A DNA stretch of 64,000 nucleotides from positions 1 to 64,000 of the forward strand of contig NZ_JAMBAQ010000007.1 in assembly GCF_023336735.1 (NCBI RefSeq), read 5' to 3'. The notes under the pieces were generated by a model, which was given only the letters and a program-made list of their open reading frames with translations, did not search any database and was not told the origin of the DNA. Source of the stretch: Moraxella oculi. GTDB taxonomy: Bacteria > Pseudomonadota > Gammaproteobacteria > Pseudomonadales > Moraxellaceae. The position numbers and the translations under genes are program-made. Positions 44,876 through 54,576 of this stretch are shown here, piece by piece (the first letter of the stretch is position 1; every line of letters begins with the position of its first letter).

Positions 44876-46507
44876 TTATATTAGCATTCTCCAAATCACA
44901 AACCCAATCGCCAATACATGAAAAATCACGCCCACCCACCAGATTGGTACAGTCAGCCCAATCGCAATCAAACTGACAAAACCGCCCAAAGCGATCCAAT
45001 CGTGGCGTTTTTGATTGAGAAAATCAGCTCGCAAGGCTTGGATTTCTCGTAACTGTTTATCCTGCCTTGCCCCAAGTGCCGCCATTGACTGTACGCCTTG
45101 GGTGAGTAGTTTTGGTAATTCGGCGGTGGATAGTAGTAACTCTGGGGCTTTGGCTTTTATGTCATTGAGATTTTTAATGGGGTCGAGCTGATCTTTGACC
45201 CATGCGGTGAGTATTGGCTTGGCGAGCGACCAAATGTCAAGCTGTGGATAAAGCTCACGCCCCAATCCTTCGACATGAACCAGTGTTTTTAGTAGCAACA
45301 TCAGTTGTGGTGGTATGCTCATTTGATGACGACGAGCAATATTTAAGATTTCAAATAAGATGCCAGCAAAATCAAGCTCACTCATCGGCTTGGATACCAT
45401 GGGGCTGACGGTGCGAGCCATGTCTTTGATGAGTGCGTGTTTGTCAGCTGATGGCGGTATCCAGCCTGCCTGTGCGATGATATCCACAAGTGCTGTGTAG
45501 TTGCCATTCATGACTGACAACAGCAGGCGAGCGACCACAAGCTGATCTTCACGGCTCATCTCCCCCATGATGGCACAATCCAGCCCTAGGTATCGTGGAT
45601 TTGCTACGGCATTGCCATTAGGCAATGTCTCCACAAAAATATTGCCAGGGTGCATGTCGGCGTGAAAGAAGTTATCTCGAAATACTTGGGTAAAGAAGAT
45701 CATCAGGCCGTTTTTGGCAAGTATCGCCCTGTCATAGCCAAGTGCATCAAAAGTGGCGGTCTGAGAAATGGGTATTCCAAAAATGCGTTCGGAAACCATC
45801 ACTGATTTGGTTGCAAAATACACCTCTGGCACATAAATCAGCTGTGAACCAGTAAAATTATTTCGCATTTTTGTGCTGTTGGCAGCCTCTAATGTCAAGT
45901 CCAGTTCATTGAGCATGATTTGCCGATACTCTTCAACAATGCTGGTGATGTGCATTGCACGAGCTGCCTCTATGCGGTTTGATAGCCAGATGGCAAGCTC
46001 TCTTAGTAACTCAAAGTCTTCAATGATGGTTTTTTTGATGTTGGGGCGTACGACTTTAACCACCACTTCACGCCCATCGTGTAACGCAGCGGTATGGACT
46101 TGGGCAATACTTGCTGCGGCAAGTGGCTGATCATCAAATCTGGCGAACAGTTCATTAACATGTTTGCCTAGTCCAGTTTTTGGGTGTTGAATTTGCGATT
46201 TTATCATCTCAACATCAAAAGGAGCGACCTTATCTTGCAAGAGTGATAATTGTTCAATGATTTTTGGAGGGAGTAAGTCTGATCGAGTAGAAAGCAGCTG
46301 CCCAAGCTTTAAAAATAATGTGCCCATTTCTTCAAGGGCAAGCTTGATGCCCATTGGGTGGTGCGATTTGCCAATGCTGGCTGGATGTAGCCGAATCAAT
46401 CGAGCCAATGCTGCCAGCTCTGGCATGCCATCAAGATGTGTGTCTAGACGATGCTTGGCAGCGATTTTGTATAGAGAGAGTAAGCGATTTTTATGAGAAA
46501 AGAGCAT
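44876..46507 (-). CDS. ubiB: Ubiquinone biosynthesis kinase-like protein UbiB
   Basis: A 543-residue protein of the ABC1/ADCK atypical kinase family. N-terminal KxGQ motif region (LEEMGTLFLKLGQLLSTRSDLLPP), Ala-rich nucleotide loop (AAASIAQVHTA), VVKVVRP with the conserved Lys, HADMHPGNI catalytic segment and LDCAIMGEM (DFG-like). Two C-terminal hydrophobic helices (about 490-540) anchor it in the inner membrane. UbiB is needed for ubiquinone assembly, probably by moving or extracting lipid intermediates with ATPase activity. It is the last gene of ubiE-ubiJ-ubiB, 10 bp after ubiJ. Confidence 0.95.
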   Translation of the reverse strand: MLFSHKNRLLSLYKIAAKHRLDTHLDGMPELAALARLIRLHPASIGKSHHPMGIKLALEEMGTLFLKLGQLLSTRSDLLPPKIIEQLSLLQDKVAPFDVEMIKSQIQHPKTGLGKHVNELFARFDDQPLAAASIAQVHTAALHDGREVVVKVVRPNIKKTIIEDFELLRELAIWLSNRIEAARAMHITSIVEEYRQIMLNELDLTLEAANSTKMRNNFTGSQLIYVPEVYFATKSVMVSERIFGIPISQTATFDALGYDRAILAKNGLMIFFTQVFRDNFFHADMHPGNIFVETLPNGNAVANPRYLGLDCAIMGEMSREDQLVVARLLLSVMNGNYTALVDIIAQAGWIPPSADKHALIKDMARTVSPMVSKPMSELDFAGILFEILNIARRHQMSIPPQLMLLLKTLVHVEGLGRELYPQLDIWSLAKPILTAWVKDQLDPIKNLNDIKAKAPELLLSTAELPKLLTQGVQSMAALGARQDKQLREIQALRADFLNQKRHDWIALGGFVSLIAIGLTVPIWWVGVIFHVLAIGFVIWRMLI

Positions 46508-46517
46508 GGCGAACAGA

Positions 46518-47129
46518 TCAGTTTGCTTGGTTTTTTAAGGTGTCTAAGCGTGCTTTTTCACGGTCAATGTCAGCTTGCAAGCGTAATAACTCTTGCTTTT
46601 TTTGGCTGATGATGTCATCAAAAGGCGTGTCAGTGGTGGATTGGGTATTGGTCATCAGTGATTTGAATGATGACAGTACAGGTGAAATGACAGGCAGCAG
46701 TTCTTGGGTAATTAAGTGAGTGTAACTGCTGGCACTTTTACCGATGATGTGCTCAATGCGATCCAATAAATCAGGTTGAAACTCATCCATCAAGGCTTTT
46801 AATTGCATGGGCACACGATGGTCGCCTTTGATGGGTAGGTTGCCCGATTGACGCATGAGAGACATGAGATGGCTTGGCGTGGCTACTTGAAGCGTGCAGT
46901 TGGGTTCTTGAATGACACCGCCTTGCGGCTCGAACATTCTTTGGCTGACAGGCTCAAATCGCAAGTGATCCTCACAAAACAAAACATCTACTTTAAATGC
47001 AGGCTTGTCAATAATCAGGCGTAAGACCTTACCTGATAATGCCATCAGATGACTTCGACTGGTTGGGTCGCATGCAAGCGTGCTATTAATGGCACGCTCA
47101 GCAAGACCGAAAGCTATTACATGAATCAT
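46518..47129 (-). CDS. ubiJ: Ubiquinone biosynthesis accessory factor UbiJ (SCP2 domain)
   Basis: A 203-residue cytosolic protein between ubiE and ubiB. The N-terminal half has an SCP2-like lipid-binding fold (LIIDKPAFKVDVLFCEDHLRF, then GVIQEPNCTLQVATPSHLMSLM); the C-terminus ends in a coiled-coil (SQKKQELLRLQADIDREKARLDTLKNQ). This matches UbiJ, which together with UbiK organises the soluble Ubi complex around its lipid substrates. Its ATG overlaps the ubiE stop by one base, so translation is coupled. Confidence 0.9.
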   Translation of the reverse strand: MIHVIAFGLAERAINSTLACDPTSRSHLMALSGKVLRLIIDKPAFKVDVLFCEDHLRFEPVSQRMFEPQGGVIQEPNCTLQVATPSHLMSLMRQSGNLPIKGDHRVPMQLKALMDEFQPDLLDRIEHIIGKSASSYTHLITQELLPVISPVLSSFKSLMTNTQSTTDTPFDDIISQKKQELLRLQADIDREKARLDTLKNQAN

Positions 47130-48007
47130 CAGCGAGCCTTAAAACCACGATGAACTGCCACAATGCCACCAGTCAGATTGTGATAATCACAGTTGACAAA
47201 ACCAGCTTGTTCCATCATGCCTTTTAAGGTGGTTTGGTCTGGGTGCATGCGAATGGATTCGGCAAGGTATTGGTAGCTTTTGCTATCGCCTGCGACAATC
47301 TTACCCATCAAAGGTAGGGCGGTAAATGAATATAAATCATAAGCTTTGGAGAGTGGTTCAAAGATGGGCTTGCTAAATTCTAGCACCAAAAGTCTGCCAC
47401 CTGGCTTTAAGACACGATGCATGGCTTCTAGTGCTTTTTGTTTGTCAGTAACATTTCTTAGACCAAAGCTGATGCTGACCAAATCAAAAGATTCATCACC
47501 AAAAGGCTCTAATGTTTCGGCATTCGCCAGCACAAAGTCCACATTGTTACAGCCAGCATTGATCAAGCGTGTACGACCGACTTCCAGCATGGCTTCGTTG
47601 ATGTCGGACAGTACGACACGACCAGAGCGTCCCACTTCACGACTAAAAACTTTTGCCAAATCGCCTGTACCGCCTGCAATGTCTAACACCGACTGACCAG
47701 TACGCACACCTGACAGGCTGATTGCGTAGCGTTTCCATAATCGATGAATGCCAAAGCTCATCAGATCATTCATGATGTCATATTTGGTGGCAACCGAAGT
47801 GAAGACCTCGGCAACTTTATGCTGTTTTTCTTTGGCGTCCACAGTCTGATAGCCAAAATGCGTGGTAGCACCGATATGTTGAGAATAACGACTGTCTGCA
47901 TCACTGGCATCAGCAGGGGCTTGCATGAGTGCTTGATCTTGGGGCTTGCCAGTGGGCAGGATATTAGGATTGATGAAATTGTGATCGGTCTTGTTGTCTT
48001 GGCTCAT
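47129..48007 (-). CDS. ubiE: Ubiquinone/menaquinone C-methyltransferase
   Basis: A 292-residue SAM-dependent class I methyltransferase. Motif I is [16 protein letters not shown], with [35 protein letters not shown] and [19 protein letters not shown], diagnostic of UbiE. It methylates the ring carbon of demethylated ubiquinone precursors in the cytosol. The N-terminus carries about 40 extra polar residues (Asp/Ala-rich) before the conserved part, so a start further in is possible. It is the first gene of the ubi operon. Confidence 0.96.
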   Translation of the reverse strand: MSQDNKTDHNFINPNILPTGKPQDQALMQAPADASDADSRYSQHIGATTHFGYQTVDAKEKQHKVAEVFTSVATKYDIMNDLMSFGIHRLWKRYAISLSGVRTGQSVLDIAGGTGDLAKVFSREVGRSGRVVLSDINEAMLEVGRTRLINAGCNNVDFVLANAETLEPFGDESFDLVSISFGLRNVTDKQKALEAMHRVLKPGGRLLVLEFSKPIFEPLSKAYDLYSFTALPLMGKIVAGDSKSYQYLAESIRMHPDQTTLKGMMEQAGFVNCDYHNLTGGIVAVHRGFKAR

Positions 48008-48106
48008 GAGACTTCCTGCTAACTTTATGAATGATGAATGATGGTAATGATACTATAAAATGGTCAATTTTTATACACAATCTATGAAACAACCTAAAAA
48101 AATGTG

Positions 48107-48838
48107 TCATTCGTCATAGATTTTCCCATGTCGATGAATGCGTTCAATGGTGGCAAGTTCATTTTTAGTGAAAGGCACGATAAAATCATCAATGTTCTTA
48201 ATACTTTTGATGGCAAAAAGCCCATCGTGAATGAAATCATATAGGGGTTGGTAGCCATGACGGTAAGCGGCAGATTTAGCAAGCGAAAATGCTTGGTATA
48301 ATAACAATGAATCAAACTGAGCATAAGATGCCATACAAACGGCTTGTATGTCTTTGATTTGATTGGTTCGTAGTGATTGGGAATCAAGGCTGTGGTAGGC
48401 AAAGACCATCATCTCATCGCTGATACCACTTGCTTGATATTGCTGATGGCACAAGGGGGTTTGACGAATGAACTGGGCGACTTGCAAATCCAATTCCACT
48501 GCCAAAATGGCAGACTTGATGCCTAAAATGCCTGTCGCCAATGTCTTTTTTGGAATCAGTTTTTCGAGGCGACCTGAACCAATTAGGGCATTATTGCCTG
48601 CGGTCAGCAGTTGATCAACCAAGGTGTCAAAATCCTGACTGCCATAAATGCGATCGATCAGATAATGAGCAAAGGCTGCGGTGTTTGGATTGGCAAATAA
48701 AGCATGATTGCTTTGATGAATACGCTGTTTTTGCCATCGTTGTACCGCAAGGAAAATGGCTTGTAATTGTTGATCGGCATGGTGTGGTAGTGCTTGGTAG
48801 GCAGTGAGTGTTTTTACCAATTCTTCAACATGAGACAT
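48107..48838 (-). CDS. FFLEELY-motif protein
   Basis: A 243-residue cytosolic helical protein. AFAHYLIDRIYGSQDFD near residue 60 corresponds to the FFLEELYG-(x)-DF motif that names a family of uncharacterised proteins in Acinetobacter and Pseudomonas. ATG 48838 is chosen because AAGGAGAAG precedes it, over the upstream in-frame ATG at 48859. The gene sits 99 bp before ubiE on the same strand. Function unknown. Confidence 0.75.
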   Translation of the reverse strand: MSHVEELVKTLTAYQALPHHADQQLQAIFLAVQRWQKQRIHQSNHALFANPNTAAFAHYLIDRIYGSQDFDTLVDQLLTAGNNALIGSGRLEKLIPKKTLATGILGIKSAILAVELDLQVAQFIRQTPLCHQQYQASGISDEMMVFAYHSLDSQSLRTNQIKDIQAVCMASYAQFDSLLLYQAFSLAKSAAYRHGYQPLYDFIHDGLFAIKSIKNIDDFIVPFTKNELATIERIHRHGKIYDE

Positions 48839-48943
48839 AAAACTTCTCCTTGGTTGCATTGATGATAATGTTGGGTTTTTTGAGTCAATTTCAATCAGTC
48901 AAAGATGACAAAAATTGGTGCATTGTTTGATAATGTGGTAAAA

Positions 48944-48961
48944 TTGTCATAAAACTGTCAT
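48944..48961 (+). promoter_or_regulatory. Pho box upstream of pitA
   Basis: TTGTCATAAAACTGTCAT matches the PhoB consensus CTGTCATAWAWCTGTCAY at 17 of 18 positions: two direct repeats 11 bp apart. It lies 128 bp before the pitA start, followed by a TATAAG-like -10. This predicts phosphate-starvation control of the transporter by PhoB, although low-affinity Pit systems are usually constitutive. Confidence 0.8.
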
Positions 48962-49088
48962 ATTTGTTATATAAGATGTCTGAACATTTATTTGGTTGTT
49001 TGCCTTAGGTGTTTGGGCAAAATATAACGGTCATCAGCATTGATGCTGAGTATCTTTTACTAAAGTCTTTTTAATTTTTGGCGGATTT

Positions 49089-50678
49089 ATGGTAAATTCA
49101 GCAAAACAGACCACGCCAATATGGGCAAATGCTTTTTTTGCTCTGTTATTGGCAATGGTGTGTGTTTATTTTGCGTTTTGGGGGCTAGAATATACAGCAC
49201 ATCAGCAGGTAGCACTGTTCATGGTGGCAAGTTTTTTTGGCATATTCATGGCATTTAACATCGGCGGTAATGATGTGGCGAACTCATTCGGCACTTCTGT
49301 CGGTGCAGGCACTTTGACCGTTACTCAAGCATTGGCGGTGGCGGCCATTTTTGAAGTGTCAGGTGCGGTACTGGCTGGTGCTGCTGTGACTGATACGATT
49401 CGTAGTGGTATCGTAGACATCGGTAAGCTTGGTGTCAGTCCAAATCAGTTCATTTATCTGATGCTGTCAGCATTGGCAGCGGCAGCGTTTTGGTTGTTGT
49501 TTGCAACAAAAAAAGGCTTGCCTGTCTCAACCACGCATGCCATCATTGGCGGTATCGTCGGTTCATCCATTGTACTTGGTATTAGCATTGGTGGTGCAGA
49601 TTTTGCCTTTTCAACGGTAAAATGGTCAAAGATTATTGAGATTGTTATCTCGTGGGTGATATCGCCATTGCTAGGCGGTATTTTATCGTATGTCTTGTAC
49701 AGCTTAATTAAGCGTAATATTTTGGCTTATAACGAGAAAGTTGAAGCTCGTGTTAAGGTGTTAAAATCACAAAAGAAAGTACTTAAGCGTGAACAAAAAG
49801 AGTTTTTTGAAAGCTTGAGTGATGATGATAAGTTGCCATACACCACAGCATTACTGCGTGATCAAGAAGCATTTAGCGAAAGCGACTGCCATCGAGATGA
49901 ATTGGAGACGGATTACTACCGTTCACTTTATGACATTGAGCATGAGCGTAGTGGCATGGACACGCTCAAAGCACTCAAAACTTGGGTACCGCTCATTGCG
50001 GCATTTGGTGCGGTCATCATGACGGCAATGGTGGTATTTAAGGGCTTAAAGAACACTGGTCTGAATCTGTCTGCTTTGCATGCGTCTTTGGTGATGGGTA
50101 TGATTGGTGCGATGGTATGGTTGACGGCGTTCATTTACACCAAAACCATTCGAGGTAAGCACAAAGAGGATTTAGGTAAAGCGACTTTCATCATGTTTAG
50201 CTGGATGCAAGTATTTACCGCCTGTGCATTTGCGTTTTCACACGGCTCAAACGACATTGCGAACGCAGTCGGTCCTTTTGTGGCAATTTTGGATGTGATT
50301 AAAGAAAACGCCATTGCTGCTAAGGCGACCGTACCTGCTCCTGTGATGCTAACTTTCGGCGTGTCTCTCATTGTGGGCTTGTGGTTCATTGGTAAAGAAG
50401 TCATTCAGACGGTCGGTACCAATCTCACTGAAATGCATCCAGCATCAGGATTTGCAGCAGAGCTGGCAGCGGCGGCGGTGGTGATGGGTGCATCAAGCCT
50501 TGGCATTCCTGTATCAAGCACGCACATTTTGGTGGGTGCTGTGCTGGGCATTGGTGTGGTCAATAAGAACACCAATTGGAAATTAATGAAGCCGATCGGT
50601 TTGGCGTGGATCATCACGCTACCTGTGGCAGCAAGTGTGAGTGCGGTATTTTTCTTGATTTTAAATCAGGTTTTATGA
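49089..50678 (+). CDS. pitA: PiT-family inorganic phosphate transporter
   Basis: A 529-residue inner-membrane phosphate:H+ (or metal-phosphate) symporter. The family's duplicated signature occurs twice: GIFMAFNIGGNDVANSFGTSVG in the N-half and FSHGSNDIANAVGPFVAI in the C-half, with PVSTTHAI and PVSSTHIL repeats. About twelve TM segments are visible. A long charged cytoplasmic loop (about residues 210-300, rich in Lys and Glu) separates the halves. It is preceded by a near-consensus Pho box and followed by a terminator. No pst genes are in the window. Confidence 0.95.
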   Translation: MVNSAKQTTPIWANAFFALLLAMVCVYFAFWGLEYTAHQQVALFMVASFFGIFMAFNIGGNDVANSFGTSVGAGTLTVTQALAVAAIFEVSGAVLAGAAVTDTIRSGIVDIGKLGVSPNQFIYLMLSALAAAAFWLLFATKKGLPVSTTHAIIGGIVGSSIVLGISIGGADFAFSTVKWSKIIEIVISWVISPLLGGILSYVLYSLIKRNILAYNEKVEARVKVLKSQKKVLKREQKEFFESLSDDDKLPYTTALLRDQEAFSESDCHRDELETDYYRSLYDIEHERSGMDTLKALKTWVPLIAAFGAVIMTAMVVFKGLKNTGLNLSALHASLVMGMIGAMVWLTAFIYTKTIRGKHKEDLGKATFIMFSWMQVFTACAFAFSHGSNDIANAVGPFVAILDVIKENAIAAKATVPAPVMLTFGVSLIVGLWFIGKEVIQTVGTNLTEMHPASGFAAELAAAAVVMGASSLGIPVSSTHILVGAVLGIGVVNKNTNWKLMKPIGLAWIITLPVAASVSAVFFLILNQVL

Positions 50679-50690
50679 TGACTCATCTTA

Positions 50691-50725
50691 AAAAAACGGC
50701 TTATTGTGATGAGCCGTTTTTTTTT
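50691..50725 (+). terminator. Terminator after pitA
   Basis: AAAAAACGGCT (50691-50701) pairs with AGCCGTTTTTT (50712-50722), followed by further T. Confidence 0.92.
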
Positions 50726-50866
50726 CATGATTTTTAAGACCATGAGAATCATCATTATTTGTTTTGTTGGTAGGAATCATGCACCAATGCGACTGATGGA
50801 TTTGTTAAACATGCTTTGTCTTTGATATACTAAGCAAATCAATCCTATTTTTAACAAGAGGCATTC

Positions 50867-51130
50867 ATGAGCGGTGAACCTACCTTAGCGCAAAGAAAAA
50901 TCATCTACCAAGCCAGGCGAGGATTAAAGGAGCTGGACTATTATATTGATCCTTATGTCAAGCTTAACTATTTGACTGCACCAAGCGATGAGCAAAGAGC
51001 ATTCGAACGACTGGTGGAGTATGAAGACCCTGATTTGTTGTTGTTTTTTTTGGGTCAAGAGCGACCAGATGATGACGAAGTATCAGCACTCATTGAACGC
51101 ATGAAACAGCTAAAACATGCCCAATCCTAA
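50867..51130 (+). CDS. sdhE: FAD assembly factor SdhE
   Basis: An 87-residue cytosolic helical protein. The family signature ARRGLKELD (RGxxExD) is near residue 17, and FERLVEYEDPDLLLFFLGQERPDDDE completes the five-helix fold. SdhE attaches FAD covalently to succinate dehydrogenase subunit A; it was earlier named YgfY/CptB. No sdh genes are nearby. The next gene overlaps its 3' end by 14 bp, like the sdhE-ygfX pair of enterics. Confidence 0.93.
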   Translation: MSGEPTLAQRKIIYQARRGLKELDYYIDPYVKLNYLTAPSDEQRAFERLVEYEDPDLLLFFLGQERPDDDEVSALIERMKQLKHAQS

Positions 51131-51596
51131 CATCAAATCAACCATCCATCACCACTCTAAAAATCGCTTGCATTTAGAGCTTGTATTGCATCGTCGTGGC
51201 AAACCATTTGTTTGGTCCATATATGTCTTGACGACACTACTACTTGCTCTGTGGGCTGATTTATCTTGGTGGATGATGGGCATTGTGTCTTTGATGGCGG
51301 TGCTGCTGTCCGTATGGCTGGCATATCAAGTAAGACCACTCACACTCAATTGCCATCACATTGACGAAGCTTGGGAAATTGGCGTAGCAACCAAAAGAGG
51401 GCTTGCTTTGTGGCAAGGGTATTTGACACAAGCACAGGTGATTGGCACGCCTAATAAATCCGTATTTTTAAGATTTTATGTGATTGAACCCAGTCGATGC
51501 ACGATGGAGGTCATCATTCGTCGCCATCAAGTGAGCGATGAAAATTTTCGTAAGCTTTTGGGTGTGTGTGCCATGAATGCGGCTGGTGCTGGTTAA
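51117..51596 (+). CDS. YgfX-like membrane protein (SdhE partner)
   Basis: A 159-residue inner-membrane protein. Two adjacent TM helices (about 32-70) follow a basic N-terminus (HHSKNRLHLELVLHRRGKP), then a soluble C-terminal half with LYQVRPLTLNCHHI-like beta segments. Sequence resemblance to YgfX (CptA) is weak, but size, topology and a 14-bp overlap with sdhE match the enteric pair, in which YgfX is a toxin-like partner of SdhE. Identification rests mainly on context. Confidence 0.6.
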   Translation: MPNPNIKSTIHHHSKNRLHLELVLHRRGKPFVWSIYVLTTLLLALWADLSWWMMGIVSLMAVLLSVWLAYQVRPLTLNCHHIDEAWEIGVATKRGLALWQGYLTQAQVIGTPNKSVFLRFYVIEPSRCTMEVIIRRHQVSDENFRKLLGVCAMNAAGAG

Positions 51597-51846
51597 TCGT
51601 GATTGTCAAAATCAGAATGATTCATTGATATAAAACCATTTAAGGTTACATAATACCGACACTTTTATTGGCAATCTTTGATAAGATGAATATTTGGTTA
51701 GGTTCGTTGATTTGCCTGTGTGGGCAATATTGAGCTTGATTTATTTGATGGTCATCATTCATGATGCAGGCTCATTGTTATGTGCCTTTGAATAACGATT
51801 GGTGGCTTGTTGGTTTTTTATTTTGATTTATTATTAAGGATAACTC

Positions 51847-52479
51847 ATGAGTTTATTACAATCTATCGTTACACAAGTGGCTCAAAATGCCTTAAAAGAC
51901 ACCAAAGGTGTGCAAAATGACATGGTCGGTACGGCCTTGGGTGGTCTTTTGGGAGGTATTGGTGGTCAGTCTCAACAAGGTGGCTTGGGCGGTCTTTTGG
52001 GGAGTCTTGTGAGTGGTCAGGCGAACCAAAGCCCAGCCAATCTTGGTGGATTGCTTGGCAGTTTTTTGGGTAATCAGACGCAATTAACCAAATCTCAAAG
52101 CGGAGGCTTTGATAAATCGACTCTATTGCTTGCGTTGTTGCCAGTCGTCCTTAATTATATCCAAAAAAATGGCGGTCTGTCTGGAGTACTTTCTAAATTA
52201 CAAGGCAGCGGCTTGGGTGAAAAAGCACAATCATGGGTTAATATCGACAAGGATAATGATGGCATTGATGCACAAGATGTCGCTCGCTTATTTGGTAATC
52301 AAGAAATATCTGAGGTTTGTTCGCAGACAGGGGCAAGTGAACAGGAGGTCTGTCAAGGCATTGCAGACTTATTGCCAAAAGTGGTGAACGACTTGACACC
52401 AAAGGGTGATTTGGGTAGTGAGCAGCAAGCGAATGATGAAATTGCCCAGATTTTATCTCAACTTAAAGGCAGATTCTAA
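51847..52479 (+). CDS. DUF937 / YidB-like protein
   Basis: A 210-residue protein with an N-terminal helix (MSLLQSIVTQVAQNAL), a Gly/Gln/Leu-rich low-complexity segment (LGGLLGGIGGQSQQGGLGG) repeated in two or three tandem blocks up to about residue 80, and a C-terminal helical domain with GLGEKAQSWVN, the DUF937/YidB signature. Function unknown. AAGGA lies upstream of the ATG. Monocistronic, followed by a strong terminator. Confidence 0.85.
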   Translation: MSLLQSIVTQVAQNALKDTKGVQNDMVGTALGGLLGGIGGQSQQGGLGGLLGSLVSGQANQSPANLGGLLGSFLGNQTQLTKSQSGGFDKSTLLLALLPVVLNYIQKNGGLSGVLSKLQGSGLGEKAQSWVNIDKDNDGIDAQDVARLFGNQEISEVCSQTGASEQEVCQGIADLLPKVVNDLTPKGDLGSEQQANDEIAQILSQLKGRF

Positions 52480-52511
52480 TCACCTATGGTGGCATATTGT
52501 TGTCGCTGTTT

Positions 52512-52541
52512 AAAAAGCCATCAATGATGATGGCTTTTTTT
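52512..52541 (+). terminator. Terminator after DUF937 gene
   Basis: AAAAAGCCATCA (52512-52523) pairs with TGATGGCTTTTT (52528-52539), loop ATGA, followed by T. Confidence 0.93.
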
Positions 52542-52732
52542 GTGGTTGCTAAGTGCGTCATGGCTAAAGGATGGATTTGAAAGTTATTTTTTAATGATGC
52601 CTTAAAAATTTGCCAAATCAATACAAATGATTCAAGGTTTTGGCGGCATCTTTTCATCAATATCAAAAAAATGGTTTGGCTTTGAGTATTTTTTTGATAT
52701 GATGCGTGGGTTGATTTTGGATAAGGTAAATT

Positions 52733-53407
52733 ATGGCAAACTTGGCATTATTTGATTTGGACATGACCATGCTTGATGTTGATAGTGATCACAGCTGGGG
52801 TCAATTCATTGTTGATGAGGGTTTGGTGGATGCGACCGTTTACGCCCAGGCGAATGATAAGTTCTATCAAGATTATATCGCAGGCACGCTAGATGCGGTG
52901 GAATATAACGAATTTGTGGCAGCATTTTTGACCACGAAGACGATGGATGAGCTGCATGAATACCGTCAAAAATATCTAGACACTTGGATCATTCCGAATA
53001 TGCGCCCCAGAGCCATTGCTCAGATTAAAAATCATCGTGATGCTGGCGATACCGTTGTGGTCATCAGTGCAACCAATGATTTTGTTGTTAAGCCAATCGC
53101 CAATCTGTTTGGTGTTGATGATGAGCACACACTGGCGACGGTGTTGGAAGTTAAAGACGGTCGCCATACAGGTCGTGTGAGTGGTCGACCAAATTTCAAA
53201 GAGGGTAAGTTGTATCATTTGCAAAAACTGATCAGCTCTTACCAACAAAAAGGTGTGGTGTTTGAACGGATGATTGCTTATTCAGACTCTAAAAATGATT
53301 TGCCATTGTTGTCATTCGCTGATGAAGCGGTCTGTGTCAATCCTGATGACATATTAAAAGCCGAAGCGATGCAAAGAAATTGGCGTATTGAAAATTGGGC
53401 ATCATGA
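52733..53407 (+). CDS. HAD-IB family hydrolase (SerB-like)
   Basis: A 224-residue cytosolic phosphatase-fold protein. Motif I is LFDLDMTMLDVDS with nucleophile Asp and acid Asp, motif II VVVISATNDF, motif III the Lys in GRPNFKEGK, motif IV AYSDSKNDLPLLSFAD. This is the HAD-IB (SerB/CicA-like) class. The substrate is unknown; such proteins dephosphorylate phosphoserine, histidinol phosphate or phosphoglycerol-type substrates. The gene is convergent with rsmE. Confidence 0.9.
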   Translation: MANLALFDLDMTMLDVDSDHSWGQFIVDEGLVDATVYAQANDKFYQDYIAGTLDAVEYNEFVAAFLTTKTMDELHEYRQKYLDTWIIPNMRPRAIAQIKNHRDAGDTVVVISATNDFVVKPIANLFGVDDEHTLATVLEVKDGRHTGRVSGRPNFKEGKLYHLQKLISSYQQKGVVFERMIAYSDSKNDLPLLSFADEAVCVNPDDILKAEAMQRNWRIENWAS

Positions 53408-53422
53408 CTTTTGGGTGTGTCA

Positions 53423-54142
53423 TCACGCCATGCCATAAATGATTTGCAATGCTGTCAGTGCCACCACAGGTGCGGTTTCTGTGCGTAGCACTCTCTCACC
53501 GATTGTCCAAGGAGTAAAGCCGTGCGATTTGGCCAGTGCCATTTCTCTGGGTGATAATCCTCCTTCGCCACCAATGAGTAAGGCGACGGTGTTGGGCAGT
53601 GGATGATGAAAATCAGGTTTGCCATCACTTAATGCCAAGACTAATTTTAGTTCATCTGTACAGCTGGCTACCCATTCATCAAGCGTCTTGGCTGGTGCGA
53701 TGGCGGGTATTTTATTCAAACCGCATTGTTCGCAAGCAGCAACGGCGATGCCTTGCCAGTGGGCGATTTTTTTTCTGTTGCGTTCGTATTTTAGGGGTTC
53801 TTGGCAGCGTTCACTGGTCAGTAGCTGAATGTGCGATACGCCCATTTCACATGCTTTTTGAATGGCGTAGTCCATTCTATCGCCTTTACTGATCACAAGA
53901 CCGATCGTCGCTTGGAACATTGGTGTGCGATTGATGGGATTGAAATCATTGATATGCACTTTGGCAGATTTTTTATCAATCTGAGTGAGTGTGGCGGCAT
54001 ATTCGCCACCTTGACCATCAAACAGTATGGCAACATCACCCACCTTAGCACGCAAAACCCTGCACCAGTGATGAGTAACCTCATCAGGCAGGCACAAATC
54101 TTCGCCAATGCTTAATCCCTGCTGAACAAAAAAACGATTCAT
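53423..54142 (-). CDS. rsmE: 16S rRNA m3U1498 methyltransferase
   Basis: A 239-residue SPOUT-class methyltransferase. The N-terminal PUA-like domain has HHWCRVLRAKVGD; the SPOUT knot shows LGLVISKGDRMDYAIQKACEMGV, LLTSERCQEPLKY, LLIGGEGGLSPREM and LGERVLRTETA-like IGERVLRTETAPV. It methylates N3 of U1498 in 16S rRNA in assembled 30S subunits. It overlaps the upstream DUF1294 gene by 4 bp (ATGA), so the two are coupled. Confidence 0.95.
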   Translation of the reverse strand: MNRFFVQQGLSIGEDLCLPDEVTHHWCRVLRAKVGDVAILFDGQGGEYAATLTQIDKKSAKVHINDFNPINRTPMFQATIGLVISKGDRMDYAIQKACEMGVSHIQLLTSERCQEPLKYERNRKKIAHWQGIAVAACEQCGLNKIPAIAPAKTLDEWVASCTDELKLVLALSDGKPDFHHPLPNTVALLIGGEGGLSPREMALAKSHGFTPWTIGERVLRTETAPVVALTALQIIYGMA

Positions 54143-54519
54143 AAATAAGGCTCAATTAGAAATAAATAGCCAACAAAACTGATATTGGCGACCACACTTA
54201 GCCAAAACACCCATTGAAATTCTGCTTTTTGTGTCTTATGGCGTAGTATGTGCTGGGCAAAAGCACCGCCAATCCAACCACCAAATAACGCCCATAAATG
54301 CAAGCTGTATTCTGGGGTGCGACGCTCCTTTCTCTTGGCGGCCGTTTTGTCAAAAGCATACAATACATAGCTTGCCAAGCTACTCAGTGCGTAGGCGATG
54401 AGCAGGGCAAATGGCAATGCGCCAGCCATCACTAAGGTTATGATGATGACCGTGTATGTCAGAGCAAACAGACATGCCCATGATGAGCGTGATGTGGGAT
54501 TTTTATTGGGTGTTGTCAT
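54139..54519 (-). CDS. DUF1294 membrane protein
   Basis: A 126-residue protein with two or three TM helices near residues 14-52 and a C-terminal DUF1294 signature: YAFDKTAAKRKERRTPEYSLHLWALFGGWIGGAFAQHILRHKTQKAEFQ. Some relatives carry an N-terminal cold-shock domain, which is absent here. Function unknown. ATG 54519 with AGGA upstream is chosen over the frame start at 54546. Translationally coupled to rsmE. Confidence 0.88.
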   Translation of the reverse strand: MTTPNKNPTSRSSWACLFALTYTVIIITLVMAGALPFALLIAYALSSLASYVLYAFDKTAAKRKERRTPEYSLHLWALFGGWIGGAFAQHILRHKTQKAEFQWVFWLSVVANISFVGYLFLIEPYL

Positions 54520-54576
54520 GAGCGTCCTAACAATGGCAGTCATCAACTGCCATTGCTTTGTTATTGAGAGTTAAGA

